Position numbers and translations under genes: made by a program | Assembly (NCBI RefSeq): GCF_021246465.1 | Contig: NZ_JAHRHK010000011.1 | Coordinates: forward strand, 47,206-111,205 | Length of the DNA: 64,000 nucleotides | Source of the DNA: Nocardioides sp. R-C-SC26 | GTDB taxonomy: Bacteria; Actinomycetota; Actinomycetes; Propionibacteriales; Nocardioidaceae | Direction: 5' to 3' | Part shown: positions 27,353-36,188 of the stretch, piece after piece | Position numbering within the stretch: position 1 is the first letter of the stretch | Layout: each line of letters opens with the position of its first letter | Notes under the pieces: generated by a model | Database searches by the model: none | What the model was told of the DNA's origin: nothing | What the model saw: only the letters and a program-made list of their open reading frames with translations

Positions 27353-28380
27353 GGACCCGCGTGGTGATGATGCGTGAACTCGGCGACGAGACCGTCCTGG
27401 TTCCCGAGGACGTCGACCTGCCCGACCCCGGTCCGGGCGAGGTGGTGCTCCGGGTGCTCGCTGTCTCCGTGAACCACCTCGACCTCGAGCTGCGCGACGG
27501 CAGGTCACGGATGCCGCTGACGTTCCCCCACGTACTGGGCCGCGAGGTCGTCGGCGAGGTGGTCGAGACCGGGCCCGGTGCCGGCGGCTGGACGACGGGC
27601 GACCGCGTGGTGCTGCTCCCGCACGTCCCGTGCGGAGGCTGCCGTCACTGCCTGACGGGCTCGGCCAACATCTGCCTGAACGGATGGATGCCCGGGATCC
27701 ACGGCTGGGGCGGCTACGCAGAGCACATGATCGCGCCCGCTCGCGGGCTGCTGCGAGCACCGGATCTCCCGGTCGAGACCATCGCCGCCGTCCCGATCTC
27801 GTTCGGAACCGCGTGGCGGGCGCTGGAGTCGGTCGCTCGGATCACCCCGGGCGAATGGGTGCTCGTGGCAGGCGCCGGCGGCGCCCTCGGGCACGCCGCG
27901 GTGCAGGTGGCCGCGCTTGCCGGCGCCCGACCGATCGCGCTGGTCCGCGACGACAACAAGGCCGAGTTCGCGCGCTCCTGCGGGGCCGAGCACGTCGTGG
28001 TCACCGGGGAGACCGACTGGGTCGACCAGGTGCGCACGCTGACAGACCACCGTGGTGTCGATGCCGTCGTCGAGCACGTCGGTGGAGCGAGCTTCGAGGG
28101 CTGCCTGGCGGCCTTGGCGCCGCGCGGTCGACTCGTCGTCGCCGGCGGACACGGCGGCGAGCACCCCCGGATCGATGTGATCGAGACGTTCCGCAACGAA
28201 TGGCAGGTTCTCGGCGTCCGCAGCCAACGTCCCGACGATGTCGAGCGCGTCCTGGGTCTGGTCGAGCAGGGCCGGCTGCGGCCCCATGTCGACAGCGTCC
28301 TCCCCCTGGAGCGGGCGGCCGAGGCACACCGACGGATCGAGAGTCGCCAGGCGACAGGAAAGGTGGTGCTGGTCCCGTGA
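27349..28380 (+). CDS. zinc-binding alcohol dehydrogenase-like oxidoreductase (MDR)
   Basis: A 343-residue medium-chain dehydrogenase/reductase. The structural-zinc region is visible as PCGGCRHCLTGSANIC (about 87-102), and the Rossmann motif is AGAGGALGHAAVQVAALAG (about 173-191). The catalytic-zinc positions differ from classical alcohol dehydrogenases: NHLDLELRDG stands at the first ligand and GREVVGEV at the usual GHE. It therefore resembles the quinone-reductase-like branch with structural zinc only. Probably NAD(P)-dependent oxidation or reduction of a pathway intermediate. Translationally coupled on both sides (ATGA and GTGA). Confidence 0.85.
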   Translation: MRTRVVMMRELGDETVLVPEDVDLPDPGPGEVVLRVLAVSVNHLDLELRDGRSRMPLTFPHVLGREVVGEVVETGPGAGGWTTGDRVVLLPHVPCGGCRHCLTGSANICLNGWMPGIHGWGGYAEHMIAPARGLLRAPDLPVETIAAVPISFGTAWRALESVARITPGEWVLVAGAGGALGHAAVQVAALAGARPIALVRDDNKAEFARSCGAEHVVVTGETDWVDQVRTLTDHRGVDAVVEHVGGASFEGCLAALAPRGRLVVAGGHGGEHPRIDVIETFRNEWQVLGVRSQRPDDVERVLGLVEQGRLRPHVDSVLPLERAAEAHRRIESRQATGKVVLVP

Positions 28381-29339
28381 GCCAGCAGGACGAGACGGAC
28401 ACGGCGAGCCTGCCGACCGGCACCGAGCGCGACTTCGTCGGCTACGGCGCGGACATCCCGGCGATCCGGTGGCCCGGTGGCGCCAAGGTCGCGGTGAGTC
28501 TGTGCATGAACTACGAGGAGGGTGCCGAGCACAGCATCCTCGACGGGGACAGCCGCAACGAGTGGGTCGGCGAGATCTCCTACACGCCGGCAGACGCGAC
28601 TCGGCGCGACCTCAGCCAGGAGTCGGTCTACGAGTACGGCAGCCGCGCCGGCATCTGGCGGCTGATGCGGCTCTTCGATCGGACGCAGGTCCCGGTGACG
28701 TTCTACGCAGCCGCCCAGGCCCTCGAGAGGAACCCGCAGGTCGCCGCCGCGATCGTGCCCGCAGGGCACGAGGTCTGCTCTCACGGCCTGCGGTGGATCG
28801 AGCCCAGCACGCTGAGCGAGGAGCAGGAGCGCGACCATGTGCGCCGCGCGGTCGACAGCCTCGAACGGACGACCGGTGAGCGCCCGGTCGGCTGGTACTC
28901 CCGCTACGCGCCGTCCGAACACACCCGACGGATCCTGGTGGAGGAGGGCGGGTTCCTCTACGACTCCGACGCCTACAACGACGACCTCCCCTACTGGACG
29001 CAGGTCGCGGAGCGCCGCCACCTCGTCGTGCCCTACACCCACACCTACAACGACGGCCGATTCGCGTTCAGCCCCGGCTACGGGCATCCCGGCCACTTCG
29101 TCGAGAACGTCCGTCGAGGCATCTCGTACCTCATCGAGGAGGGCGAGACCCATCCCAAGATGATCTCGATCGGTCTGCACGCCCGACTGGTCGGTCAAGC
29201 CGGGAGGGCCTCCGCCCTCGCCGAACTCATCGACTGGTGTCAGTCCACCGGTGACGTCTGGTTCGCCCGTCGACGCGACATCGCCGCGTGGTGGACCGAG
29301 CACTACTCCGACCTTCCCACCCTTGGAGGTGAGCGCTGA
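28377..29339 (+). CDS. PuuE-like polysaccharide-deacetylase-fold hydrolase
   Basis: A 320-residue NodB-fold protein close to the PuuE allantoinase/cyclic imide hydrolase group. It has WPGGAKVAVSLCMNYEEGAEHS with the early Asp/Glu-rich pattern, RDLSQESVYEYGSRAGIWRLMRLFDR, and the His motif HEVCSHGLRWIEP. In this group the enzyme opens cyclic amides such as allantoin or cyclic imides, rather than deacetylating sugars. The GTG overlaps the preceding stop. With asparaginase and the importer in the same operon, a cyclic amide or imide substrate is likely. Confidence 0.87.
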   Translation: MSQQDETDTASLPTGTERDFVGYGADIPAIRWPGGAKVAVSLCMNYEEGAEHSILDGDSRNEWVGEISYTPADATRRDLSQESVYEYGSRAGIWRLMRLFDRTQVPVTFYAAAQALERNPQVAAAIVPAGHEVCSHGLRWIEPSTLSEEQERDHVRRAVDSLERTTGERPVGWYSRYAPSEHTRRILVEEGGFLYDSDAYNDDLPYWTQVAERRHLVVPYTHTYNDGRFAFSPGYGHPGHFVENVRRGISYLIEEGETHPKMISIGLHARLVGQAGRASALAELIDWCQSTGDVWFARRRDIAAWWTEHYSDLPTLGGER

Positions 29340-30133
29340 TGCGCGTCGAGATCGACCAGATCAGCAAGTCCTATCGCATCCCGGACGCCGAACCACTCCG
29401 CGTCGTCGAGGGCCTGAGCGCGACGATCGAGGAGGGCGAGTTCGTCTGCATCATCGGCCCGAGCGGGTGCGGCAAGAGCACCCTGCTGGGGATGCTCGGC
29501 GGCCTCCACCCGCCCGACTCCGGCGCGGTCCGTTTCTCCGGGCGACGCACCGCGAGCGGCGAGATGACCTCGATCGTCTGGCAGGACTACGCGCTGATCC
29601 CGTGGCGCTCGATCGTGGACAACGTGGCGATCGCGCTGGAGCTGCGCGGCGTCCCGAAGCGCGAGCGACGCGACATCGCGATGGAGCACCTGAAGACGAT
29701 GGGGATCGAGGCCTTCGCCAAGTCCAGGCCCCAGCAGCTCTCCGGCGGTATGCGCCAACGTGCCGGCATCGCCCGGGCGCTCGCCAGCGACCCGGAGGTG
29801 CTGCTGATGGACGAGCCCTTCGCCGCGGTGGATGCGCAGACGCGCACCCTGCTGCAGGAGGAGCTCCTCAGCGTGTGGGAGCGGCACCAGAAGACGGTCC
29901 TGTTCATCACCCACGGCATCGAGGAGGCGCTCCTGCTCGCGGACCGGGTGCTCGTGCTGAGCGGTCGGCCGACGCGGGTCGTGGAGGACCTGACCGTCCC
30001 GTTCGCCCGACCGCGCACCGCAGACGTGGTCCAGGATCCGCGGTTCGCCGAGCTCAAGACCCACCTGTGGGAGCGGTTGCGCGACGCCACCTTGGCGGCG
30101 GAGTGGGCCGAGGCCAAGGAGGTGTCGGCATGA
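29339..30133 (+). CDS. ABC transporter ATP-binding protein, nitrate/sulfonate/taurine type
   Basis: A 264-residue ATPase with Walker A GPSGCGKST (about 40-48), the Q-loop WQDYALIPWR, signature LSGGMRQRAGIARAL and Walker B VLLMDEPF, followed by the H-loop FITHGIEEA. Sequence is closest to the SsuB/TauB/NrtD class. The ATG shares one base with the preceding stop and has GGAGGT eight bases upstream. With the permease and binding protein after it, it forms one importer. Confidence 0.93.
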   Translation: MRVEIDQISKSYRIPDAEPLRVVEGLSATIEEGEFVCIIGPSGCGKSTLLGMLGGLHPPDSGAVRFSGRRTASGEMTSIVWQDYALIPWRSIVDNVAIALELRGVPKRERRDIAMEHLKTMGIEAFAKSRPQQLSGGMRQRAGIARALASDPEVLLMDEPFAAVDAQTRTLLQEELLSVWERHQKTVLFITHGIEEALLLADRVLVLSGRPTRVVEDLTVPFARPRTADVVQDPRFAELKTHLWERLRDATLAAEWAEAKEVSA

Positions 30134-30978
30134 GCACGACCATCTCCGAGAAGCACGACGAGACCGTCGTCTACGGCCCCCGGAAGCGGGGCGACACCGG
30201 CCCCAGCCGCGCGTTCCGCGTCATGGCGAGCCCGTTCGGGAGTCTCGTCCCGGTCTTCACCATCCTCGTCCTCTGGCAGCTGGGTTCCGAGGCGGGATGG
30301 ATCGACCCGACCTTCTTCCCCGCGCCCCTCGACTGCCTGGCCGCGCTGCGCGATCTCGCGTCCGAGGGCGACCTCGCGTCGTCCATCTGGATCACCGTCC
30401 AGCGCATCCTGACCGGCTTCGCGCTCGGAGTCGTACCGGCGATCGTCGTCGGGATCGCGATGGGCCTGGTGCCCTGGGTGAAGGTGATCATCGACCCGGT
30501 GATCGCGATCCTCTACCCGATCCCCGCCGTCGCCATGCTCCCGCTGCTGCTGGTCATCTTCGGCACGGGCGGGACGCCCATCATCGTGCTCGCCGGCATC
30601 ATCTCGTTCTTCCCCTCCGCGGTGAACGCGATGGCCGGTGTGCAGCAGAACGACCAGAGGCTGGTCCAGATGGCCAGGAACATGGGCGCTTCGCGCACCC
30701 AGATCCTCTGGAAGATCGTGCTCCCCGGAGCACTGCCCTCGATCTTCGCGGGCATCAGGCTGTCGGCAGGCCTGGCACTTCTCGGGGTGATCGCCGGCGA
30801 GTTCCTCGCCGGCTCCGACGGAATCGGATCGCTGACCTGGCAGTACTGGCAGGTCTATCAGATCAGCAACATGTACGCGACGCTCGCAGTGATCGCGGCC
30901 ATGGGATTCGGACTCACCACGGTGACCCTGCGAGTGCAGCGTCGCTTTTTCAACTGGACGGAAGGAACCACGCGATGA
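30130..30978 (+). CDS. ABC transporter permease, nitrate/sulfonate/taurine type
   Basis: A 282-residue permease with six membrane helices and the EAA loop NMGASRTQILWKIVLPGALPSIFAGIR (about 180-206) that docks onto the ATPase. The N-terminal 35 residues are cytoplasmic and charged. Its start overlaps the ATPase stop by 4 bp, and its stop overlaps the binding protein start by 4 bp. Confidence 0.93.
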   Translation: MSTTISEKHDETVVYGPRKRGDTGPSRAFRVMASPFGSLVPVFTILVLWQLGSEAGWIDPTFFPAPLDCLAALRDLASEGDLASSIWITVQRILTGFALGVVPAIVVGIAMGLVPWVKVIIDPVIAILYPIPAVAMLPLLLVIFGTGGTPIIVLAGIISFFPSAVNAMAGVQQNDQRLVQMARNMGASRTQILWKIVLPGALPSIFAGIRLSAGLALLGVIAGEFLAGSDGIGSLTWQYWQVYQISNMYATLAVIAAMGFGLTTVTLRVQRRFFNWTEGTTR

Positions 30979-32054
30979 GGCTGAAGAAGACGGCATCGGC
31001 GCTGATCGCAGGGGCACTGCTCCTCGCGGCGAGCGCCTGCGGCGGAGACGACGGCGGGGACGAGACGGCGGACGGCAAGGCGAAGGTCAGCGTGAACACG
31101 CTGCCCCTGGTCGCCCTCGCGCCGATGTTCGTCGCGGAGGACAAGGGCTTCTTCGCCGAGGAGGACATCGAGAACAGCTACACCGACGCCGACATCTACG
31201 CCCAGCTCGCACTGCAGAGCCAGGGCAAGCTGGACGTGAACATCCCGGGTCTGGGCGGCGCGTTCTACAACGCGATCAACGAGAACCTGAAGTTCAAGGC
31301 GGTCGCCGATCGCAACCAGTACAAGTGCACGTCCGACAGCATCTTCCTGGTGCGTACCGAGGCGGCCGACGGCGGCCTCGACTCCATCGCCGACCTGAAG
31401 GGCAAGAAGGTCGCGATCCTGGCGCGCGGCTCCTCCACCGAGTACTGGCTCAGCCGCGCACTCGCCGAGGAGAACCTGACGATCGACGACCTGGGCGGCC
31501 TCACCACCCTGGGCTACCCCGACATCGCCAATGCGCTGAAGACCGGTGCGGTCGACGCGGGCTTCCTCACCCAGCCGATCGCCTACGGCCTGATGGCCGA
31601 CGGCACGGCCCAGCGCATGCTCGCCACCTACGAGATCGTTCCCGACAACCAGCAGGGCGTCATCAGCATGTCCGAGGACTTCCTCGACAACCGGCCCGAG
31701 GTGGCCGAGCGATGGATCGCCGGATGGCTCAAGGGTGTGCGGTACTACCTCGACCCGGCGAACCGCGAGGAGGTCGTGCAGATCATCGCCGACAACACCC
31801 AGGTTCCGGCCGAGACGGTCGATGCGATCTACGGCACCGACCAGTGGCCCTACATGAACCCCAACGGTGAGGTCGACACCACGCGCGCCACCGAGGACGA
31901 CGGCGCGTGGCTCGTCGAGAACGGGATCGTCGAGAACCTGCCCGAGGTCGGCGACTGGTACGACGACACCCCGCTCCAGGCGGCGCTGGAGGAGCTCGGC
32001 ACCGTGGACGCCGACCGCGACTGCTCGCAGGTCGAGCGCCTCGAGGTGCCGTGA
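30975..32054 (+). CDS. ABC transporter substrate-binding lipoprotein
   Basis: A 359-residue NMT1/SsuA-type binding protein. It has a short signal peptide, MRLKKTASALIAGALLLAA, and a lipobox-like ASAC, so Cys22 would be lipidated after cleavage. The first mature strand, VSVNTLPLVALAPMFVAEDKGFFAEE, is typical of proteins binding alkylsulfonates, pyrimidines, nitrate or aromatic acids. The ligand cannot be named from sequence; neighbouring amidases favour a nitrogen-containing molecule. Confidence 0.9.
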   Translation: MRLKKTASALIAGALLLAASACGGDDGGDETADGKAKVSVNTLPLVALAPMFVAEDKGFFAEEDIENSYTDADIYAQLALQSQGKLDVNIPGLGGAFYNAINENLKFKAVADRNQYKCTSDSIFLVRTEAADGGLDSIADLKGKKVAILARGSSTEYWLSRALAEENLTIDDLGGLTTLGYPDIANALKTGAVDAGFLTQPIAYGLMADGTAQRMLATYEIVPDNQQGVISMSEDFLDNRPEVAERWIAGWLKGVRYYLDPANREEVVQIIADNTQVPAETVDAIYGTDQWPYMNPNGEVDTTRATEDDGAWLVENGIVENLPEVGDWYDDTPLQAALEELGTVDADRDCSQVERLEVP

Positions 32055-32833
32055 TCGGCTCGACCAACAGGGTCGTGTCGGCACTGGAGGAGGGTCGGGT
32101 CGCCCTGGGTAGCCTGACCCTCCTCCAGGAGCCGGCCGTCGGGGAGATCCTCGGCCGATCCGGCTACGACTTCCTGGTCGTCGACACCGAGCACGCCGCT
32201 GCCGACGAGCAGACCGTGCTCGCGATGGTGCGCGGCGCGCAGGCAGCCGGGTGCACACCGCTGATCCGCCTGCGCCACGGGGATCCGAAGGAGATCCTGT
32301 GGGCGCTCGACACCGGAGCCGGCGGGGTCGTCGTGCCCATCCTGGAATCGGGCGAGCAGGCGCGTTCGGTCGTCGACGCCGCGCACTACCCGCCGCGGGG
32401 ACGCCGCACGGTGTGCTCGGCCACCAGGGCCGCCGGCCACGGCACGGCGCGAGGGGACTTCGCCGAGTACCTCGACTGGGCCGACCAGAACGTGCTCACG
32501 ATCGGGCTCGTGGAGACGCGGCGCGGAGTGGAGTGCATCGACGAGATCCTGACGGCCGGGATCGACGTCGTCATGGTCGGGCGTGCGGACCTCTCCCTCG
32601 ACATGGGGCTCGGCTACGCACCGTGGCACCCCGAGGTCGTCGCCGCGGCCGAGGAGGTCGTCGAGAAGACCATCGCGGCCGGCGCGACCGCGGGGGTACT
32701 CGCCTACAGCACTCCCGAGGCCAAGGAGTGGATCGCGCGCGGGGTGCGCTTCGTGGTGTTCTCCCAACCCGAGATGATCCTGAGCGACGCCTACCGCGCG
32801 GCGCGTGACGAGCTTCTCGGGGACCTGTCGTGA
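32051..32833 (+). CDS. HpcH/HpaI-family aldolase
   Basis: A 260-residue metal-dependent class II aldolase of the HpcH/CitE fold. It has DFLVVDTEHAAADEQ, the catalytic-Arg strand LIRLRHGD, the metal-binding Glu in IGLVETRRGVE, and DVVMVGRADLSLDMG. Such enzymes split 4-hydroxy-2-oxo acids into pyruvate and an aldehyde. It probably acts late in the pathway of this operon; the MDR and SDR enzymes could handle aldehyde or hydroxy intermediates. The GTG start overlaps the binding-protein stop. Confidence 0.88.
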   Translation: MIGSTNRVVSALEEGRVALGSLTLLQEPAVGEILGRSGYDFLVVDTEHAAADEQTVLAMVRGAQAAGCTPLIRLRHGDPKEILWALDTGAGGVVVPILESGEQARSVVDAAHYPPRGRRTVCSATRAAGHGTARGDFAEYLDWADQNVLTIGLVETRRGVECIDEILTAGIDVVMVGRADLSLDMGLGYAPWHPEVVAAAEEVVEKTIAAGATAGVLAYSTPEAKEWIARGVRFVVFSQPEMILSDAYRAARDELLGDLS

Positions 32834-33492
32834 GCCTGCTGGTCACCGGCGGTGCCCACGGCATCGGTGCCGCGATCGTCGCCAAGGCCAGGGCGACCGG
32901 GGAGCGGGTCGACGTGCTCGATCTCGAGCTCGGCGTCGACGCGGCCGATCCGGACGCCGTGCGGGAGTTCGTGGACTCGATCCCGGTTCCCGATCGGGTC
33001 GCTCACATCGCCGGCGTGGTCGGGCGAGGCGGCATCGACGAGGTCGACCTGGCCGAGTGGGACCGGGTCATCCGCGCGAACCTCACCTCGGCCTACGTGG
33101 TCTGTCACGACCTGGTTCCCCGGATGGCGGAGGCCGGCGGCGGGTCGCTGGTGCTGATGAGCAGCCTCAACGCCCGCGACGGCGGGACGACGATGTCGGG
33201 GGTGGCCTACGCGACCGCCAAGGCGGGCGTACTCGGGCTCATGAGACACGTCGCGGTTCACTGGGGCGACCGCGGCGTGCGAGCCAACGGCATCGCACCG
33301 GGCCCGGTGCGGACCCGTGTGCACGACCGACTGACCGACGAGCAGCGGAACCGGATCCTGGGATCGATGCCCCTCCCCCGCGTGTCCGAGCCGGAAGAGA
33401 TCGCCGACATCGTGCTATTCCTGCTCTCCGACGCGTGCGCGTCGGTGACCGGGATGACGTTCGACGTCAACGGCGGCAGCCACCTCAGCTGA
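32830..33492 (+). CDS. short-chain dehydrogenase/reductase
   Basis: A 220-residue SDR with the cofactor motif TGGAHGIGAA (6-15), the catalytic Ser in VLMSSLNARDGG, YATAK (Tyr-x3-Lys) and the APGPVRTRV loop. It is slightly shorter than usual because the region after the first beta-alpha unit is compressed. Likely oxidises or reduces a hydroxyl or keto group of the operon's substrate. The GTG overlaps the aldolase stop. Confidence 0.88.
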   Translation: MSLLVTGGAHGIGAAIVAKARATGERVDVLDLELGVDAADPDAVREFVDSIPVPDRVAHIAGVVGRGGIDEVDLAEWDRVIRANLTSAYVVCHDLVPRMAEAGGGSLVLMSSLNARDGGTTMSGVAYATAKAGVLGLMRHVAVHWGDRGVRANGIAPGPVRTRVHDRLTDEQRNRILGSMPLPRVSEPEEIADIVLFLLSDACASVTGMTFDVNGGSHLS

Positions 33493-33501
33493 GAGAAGAC
33501 G

Positions 33502-34533
33502 ATGCCAGGACCTGTGACCCTGCGAGACGTGGCCGCCGCGACCGGCGTCCACGTCTCGACGGTCTCGCGCATCCTGCGCGGCGAGCACGACCGGGTGCGG
33601 CCGGAGACGGTCGAGCGCGTGGTCGCGAAGGCCTCCGAGCTCGGGTACTCGGCCAACCGCTGGGCCGCGAGCCTGCGCAGCGGGCGTACGGGTGTCTTGG
33701 GCGTGCTCGTCCCCCGCATCACCGACGTCGTCCTCGCGACCGTCTACGAGGCGTTCGAGCAGGCTGCAGCCCAACGCGGCTACATGTCGCTGGTCGCCAG
33801 CACCCGCGACCAGCCAGAGAAACGATCGGAAGCGGTGCGTCGCTTCCTCGACCAGCGCGTCGACGGCATCGTCGTCGCAGACGCCCGCCTCCACGACTCC
33901 GATCTTCTCGAGATCCACTCGGCGGGCTGCCCGATGGTGCTCGCCAGCCGTCGGACCGCCGACCTCCCCTACGTCGTCAGCGACGATGCGGGTGGCGGCC
34001 GCCAGGCCGGCCGCCACATCGCGAGCAGTGGGGCCAGGCGCATCGCGATCATCGCGGGACCGACCTACGCGAGCACGGCCGTCGACCGGACCCAGGGCTT
34101 CCTCGACGGGCTGGCGGAGGGTGACGGGTCGCACGACGTCGCGATCGTGCACTCCGGCTTCGACCTCGAGAGCGGTCAGGGAGCGATGACCGAGTTGCTC
34201 CGCCGAGGCGCGCCCGACGCCGTCTTCGCCGTCAACGACTTCGCGGCCGTGGGTGCGATGTCGGCTCTGGCCTCTCAGGGCCTGCAGCCCGGCAAGGACG
34301 TGGCGGTCGTCGGCTACAACGACATCGCCATCAGCGAGCGTCTGCTGGTGCCCCTGACCTCCGTGCGCGCCGATCTCGACGCGATGGGCCGCACCGCGTT
34401 CGAGTCGATCTGTGCCGTGATCGAGAACGAGCCGGTGCGCAACCACCTCGTGCCGACCCAGCTGGTGGTGCGCTCCTCATCGGAGTGGTTCGGACACGGC
34501 CCGGCAGGCGGAGGGTCAGACCTGCACGACTGA
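33502..34533 (+). CDS. LacI-family transcriptional regulator
   Basis: A 343-residue repressor with an N-terminal helix-turn-helix (TLRDVAAATGVHVSTVSRILRGEHDRVRPETVERV, about 6-40) and a periplasmic-binding-protein-like effector domain ending in LTSVRADLDAMGRTA. Last gene of the rightward operon, nine bases after the SDR, and so probably autoregulated. Its final 18 bp overlap the converging MmgE/PrpD gene. It may control both operons of the region; candidate sites are described at 26282 and 44190. Confidence 0.92.
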   Translation: MPGPVTLRDVAAATGVHVSTVSRILRGEHDRVRPETVERVVAKASELGYSANRWAASLRSGRTGVLGVLVPRITDVVLATVYEAFEQAAAQRGYMSLVASTRDQPEKRSEAVRRFLDQRVDGIVVADARLHDSDLLEIHSAGCPMVLASRRTADLPYVVSDDAGGGRQAGRHIASSGARRIAIIAGPTYASTAVDRTQGFLDGLAEGDGSHDVAIVHSGFDLESGQGAMTELLRRGAPDAVFAVNDFAAVGAMSALASQGLQPGKDVAVVGYNDIAISERLLVPLTSVRADLDAMGRTAFESICAVIENEPVRNHLVPTQLVVRSSSEWFGHGPAGGGSDLHD

Positions 34534-35880
34534 TCGGGTGGAGGCCATCACGTCCCTGATGGGCGTGTCGCCGGCGAGCGTGCCCTCCACCAACGCGGCC
34601 GCGACGGACGGGAAGGCCGGACACGACTCCGCGGTGAGCAGCTCGATCTTGTCGAGGAGCTGTGCGTCGGTGAGCGGACGGTCCGGGCTGCCCACGGCAC
34701 TCCGGCACGTCGACTCGTGGGAGGTGCCGTCGCGGAGGAGCACCCGCACCGTCGCGGGCCGCTCGCCGTGGACCGCTGCGGGGAAGGGCACGACGCGGAT
34801 CCGCTCCCGGACGGACCGGACGACCGGGGATCCCAGCAGGTCTGCACCGAACACCGGTGGATCGGTCCGCCCCGTCGCCAGCGTCACGGCGACGACGTGC
34901 GGCAGCGAGAACTTGCCACCCAGCACCGTCTCCGGGTGCCTGAGGTCCAACCCGATCGCCAGCGGATGGGCGGCGATCTCCACCTCGACGAGCTCGTCCG
35001 CCGACACCCCGTCCAGCGGGCCCGTGGCCAGGTCGTGTGCCGCCTCGATCGCACTGTGCGTGTACTGACATGCCGCGTAGACCTTGTGGTACGCCTCCGC
35101 GACGGCCCAGGGACGGCGCCAGGACGAACCGTCGATCGCGGCGCGGTGCCCCAGGGTGTCGAGCAGGACGTCGAGCGCCGAGGCCGGGTCGGCCTCGATG
35201 CCGGCGGCCACGGCATCGGCGGCCAGGAAGCCGTTGCGCGCGCCGGCCGCAGCCCACACGTTGCGTCCGGCGATCCCGCGTGCCGCGTGGCTGAACGGTC
35301 CGACCGCGCCCAGAGTGACAGCGAGATCAGCCGCGGCCAGCACGGTGGAGGGCGAGCCGTCGCGTAGCCAGGCGACGGCGGCGGCGGCACCGACGGGCGC
35401 CAGCATCGCGTGGGGGTGCACGAGCAGAGGGGGCTCCGTCGGGAAGGCCCGAGCCAGCCCGGCCGCCACCTCGTACCCCACGGCGACGGCGCGCAACACG
35501 TCGTCCAGCGACGCGTCGACCGCCTCGCCCTCGGCGAGAGCCGCGGGGATCGTGTAGAGACCGCCGTGGCACGGCGCCGGACGGTATCCGCCGTCCAGTT
35601 CCTCCCAGCACATCGCGACGGCGTTCGCGGCGGCGGCCTGCTCCCGCCCTGCGCGGTGGCCCGCGAGCACGCTCGCCTCCCCCGATGCGGACGTGCGCGT
35701 CGCCGAGGCGCCGAACCGGCGCACCTCGCTGTGGCGGATCGCACCGACGGCCGCTGCCAGGTCGTCGGCGAGCACGGCCGACACCCGCCGTCGGATGCGG
35801 ACGTCGCCGCACGGATCCTCGGCGAGTCGCTCCGCCAAGCCCATGCGCCACGCGGCCCAGCCCGAGGGTCGCAGTGTCAT
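34516..35880 (-). CDS. MmgE/PrpD-family protein
   Basis: A 454-residue protein of the 2-methylcitrate dehydratase/cis-aconitate decarboxylase fold. The large helical domain covers about 1-265 and 395-454, with a small alpha/beta lid between. GGLYTIPAALAEGEAVD and CQYTHSAIEAAHDLA correspond to active-site regions of the family. Members dehydrate, decarboxylate or epimerise polycarboxylates, including nitrogenous ones such as iminodisuccinate. Last gene of the HyuAB operon; its start overlaps the NIPSNAP stop (ATGA). Substrate unknown. Confidence 0.88.
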   Translation of the reverse strand: MTLRPSGWAAWRMGLAERLAEDPCGDVRIRRRVSAVLADDLAAAVGAIRHSEVRRFGASATRTSASGEASVLAGHRAGREQAAAANAVAMCWEELDGGYRPAPCHGGLYTIPAALAEGEAVDASLDDVLRAVAVGYEVAAGLARAFPTEPPLLVHPHAMLAPVGAAAAVAWLRDGSPSTVLAAADLAVTLGAVGPFSHAARGIAGRNVWAAAGARNGFLAADAVAAGIEADPASALDVLLDTLGHRAAIDGSSWRRPWAVAEAYHKVYAACQYTHSAIEAAHDLATGPLDGVSADELVEVEIAAHPLAIGLDLRHPETVLGGKFSLPHVVAVTLATGRTDPPVFGADLLGSPVVRSVRERIRVVPFPAAVHGERPATVRVLLRDGTSHESTCRSAVGSPDRPLTDAQLLDKIELLTAESCPAFPSVAAALVEGTLAGDTPIRDVMASTRSVVQV

Positions 35881-36188
35881 CGCGGCGTCTCCCAGCGCAC
35901 CGGCTGCACCATCCGGACGTCGGTCTCGAGGAGCCAGCCCGCGGGGTCGGGGGTCAGGGCACGTCGCTCGTCGCTGGCCAAGTACCGCGCCTCGACCTCG
36001 GCGTGGTCACGGCCGTCGTCGACGTAGGAGATCCACACGAAGCGTGCGTCGCCGCGATCGAGCCACGCCTCCAGCGTGTGCAGCCCGTGACGCGCGCGCA
36101 TCGGCACGACCTGGTCGCGCCACGTCGTGAGGAAGTCCTCCAGGCGGTCCGGGTCCACCTGGTAGCTGCGCAGCTGCACGTAGTTCAC
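35877..36188 (-). CDS. NIPSNAP-family protein
   Basis: A 103-residue ferredoxin-like alpha/beta domain with the typical opening YVQLRSYQVDPDRLEDFLTTWRDQVVPMRARHG and the FVWISYVDD strand. NIPSNAP and related dimeric barrel domains occur in catabolic clusters as small enzymes or accessory proteins of unknown role. The GTG at 36188 overlaps the upstream stop (GTGA). The long open frame upstream is the antiframe of the DapA-like gene and is not coding. Confidence 0.82.
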   Translation of the reverse strand: MNYVQLRSYQVDPDRLEDFLTTWRDQVVPMRARHGLHTLEAWLDRGDARFVWISYVDDGRDHAEVEARYLASDERRALTPDPAGWLLETDVRMVQPVRWETPR

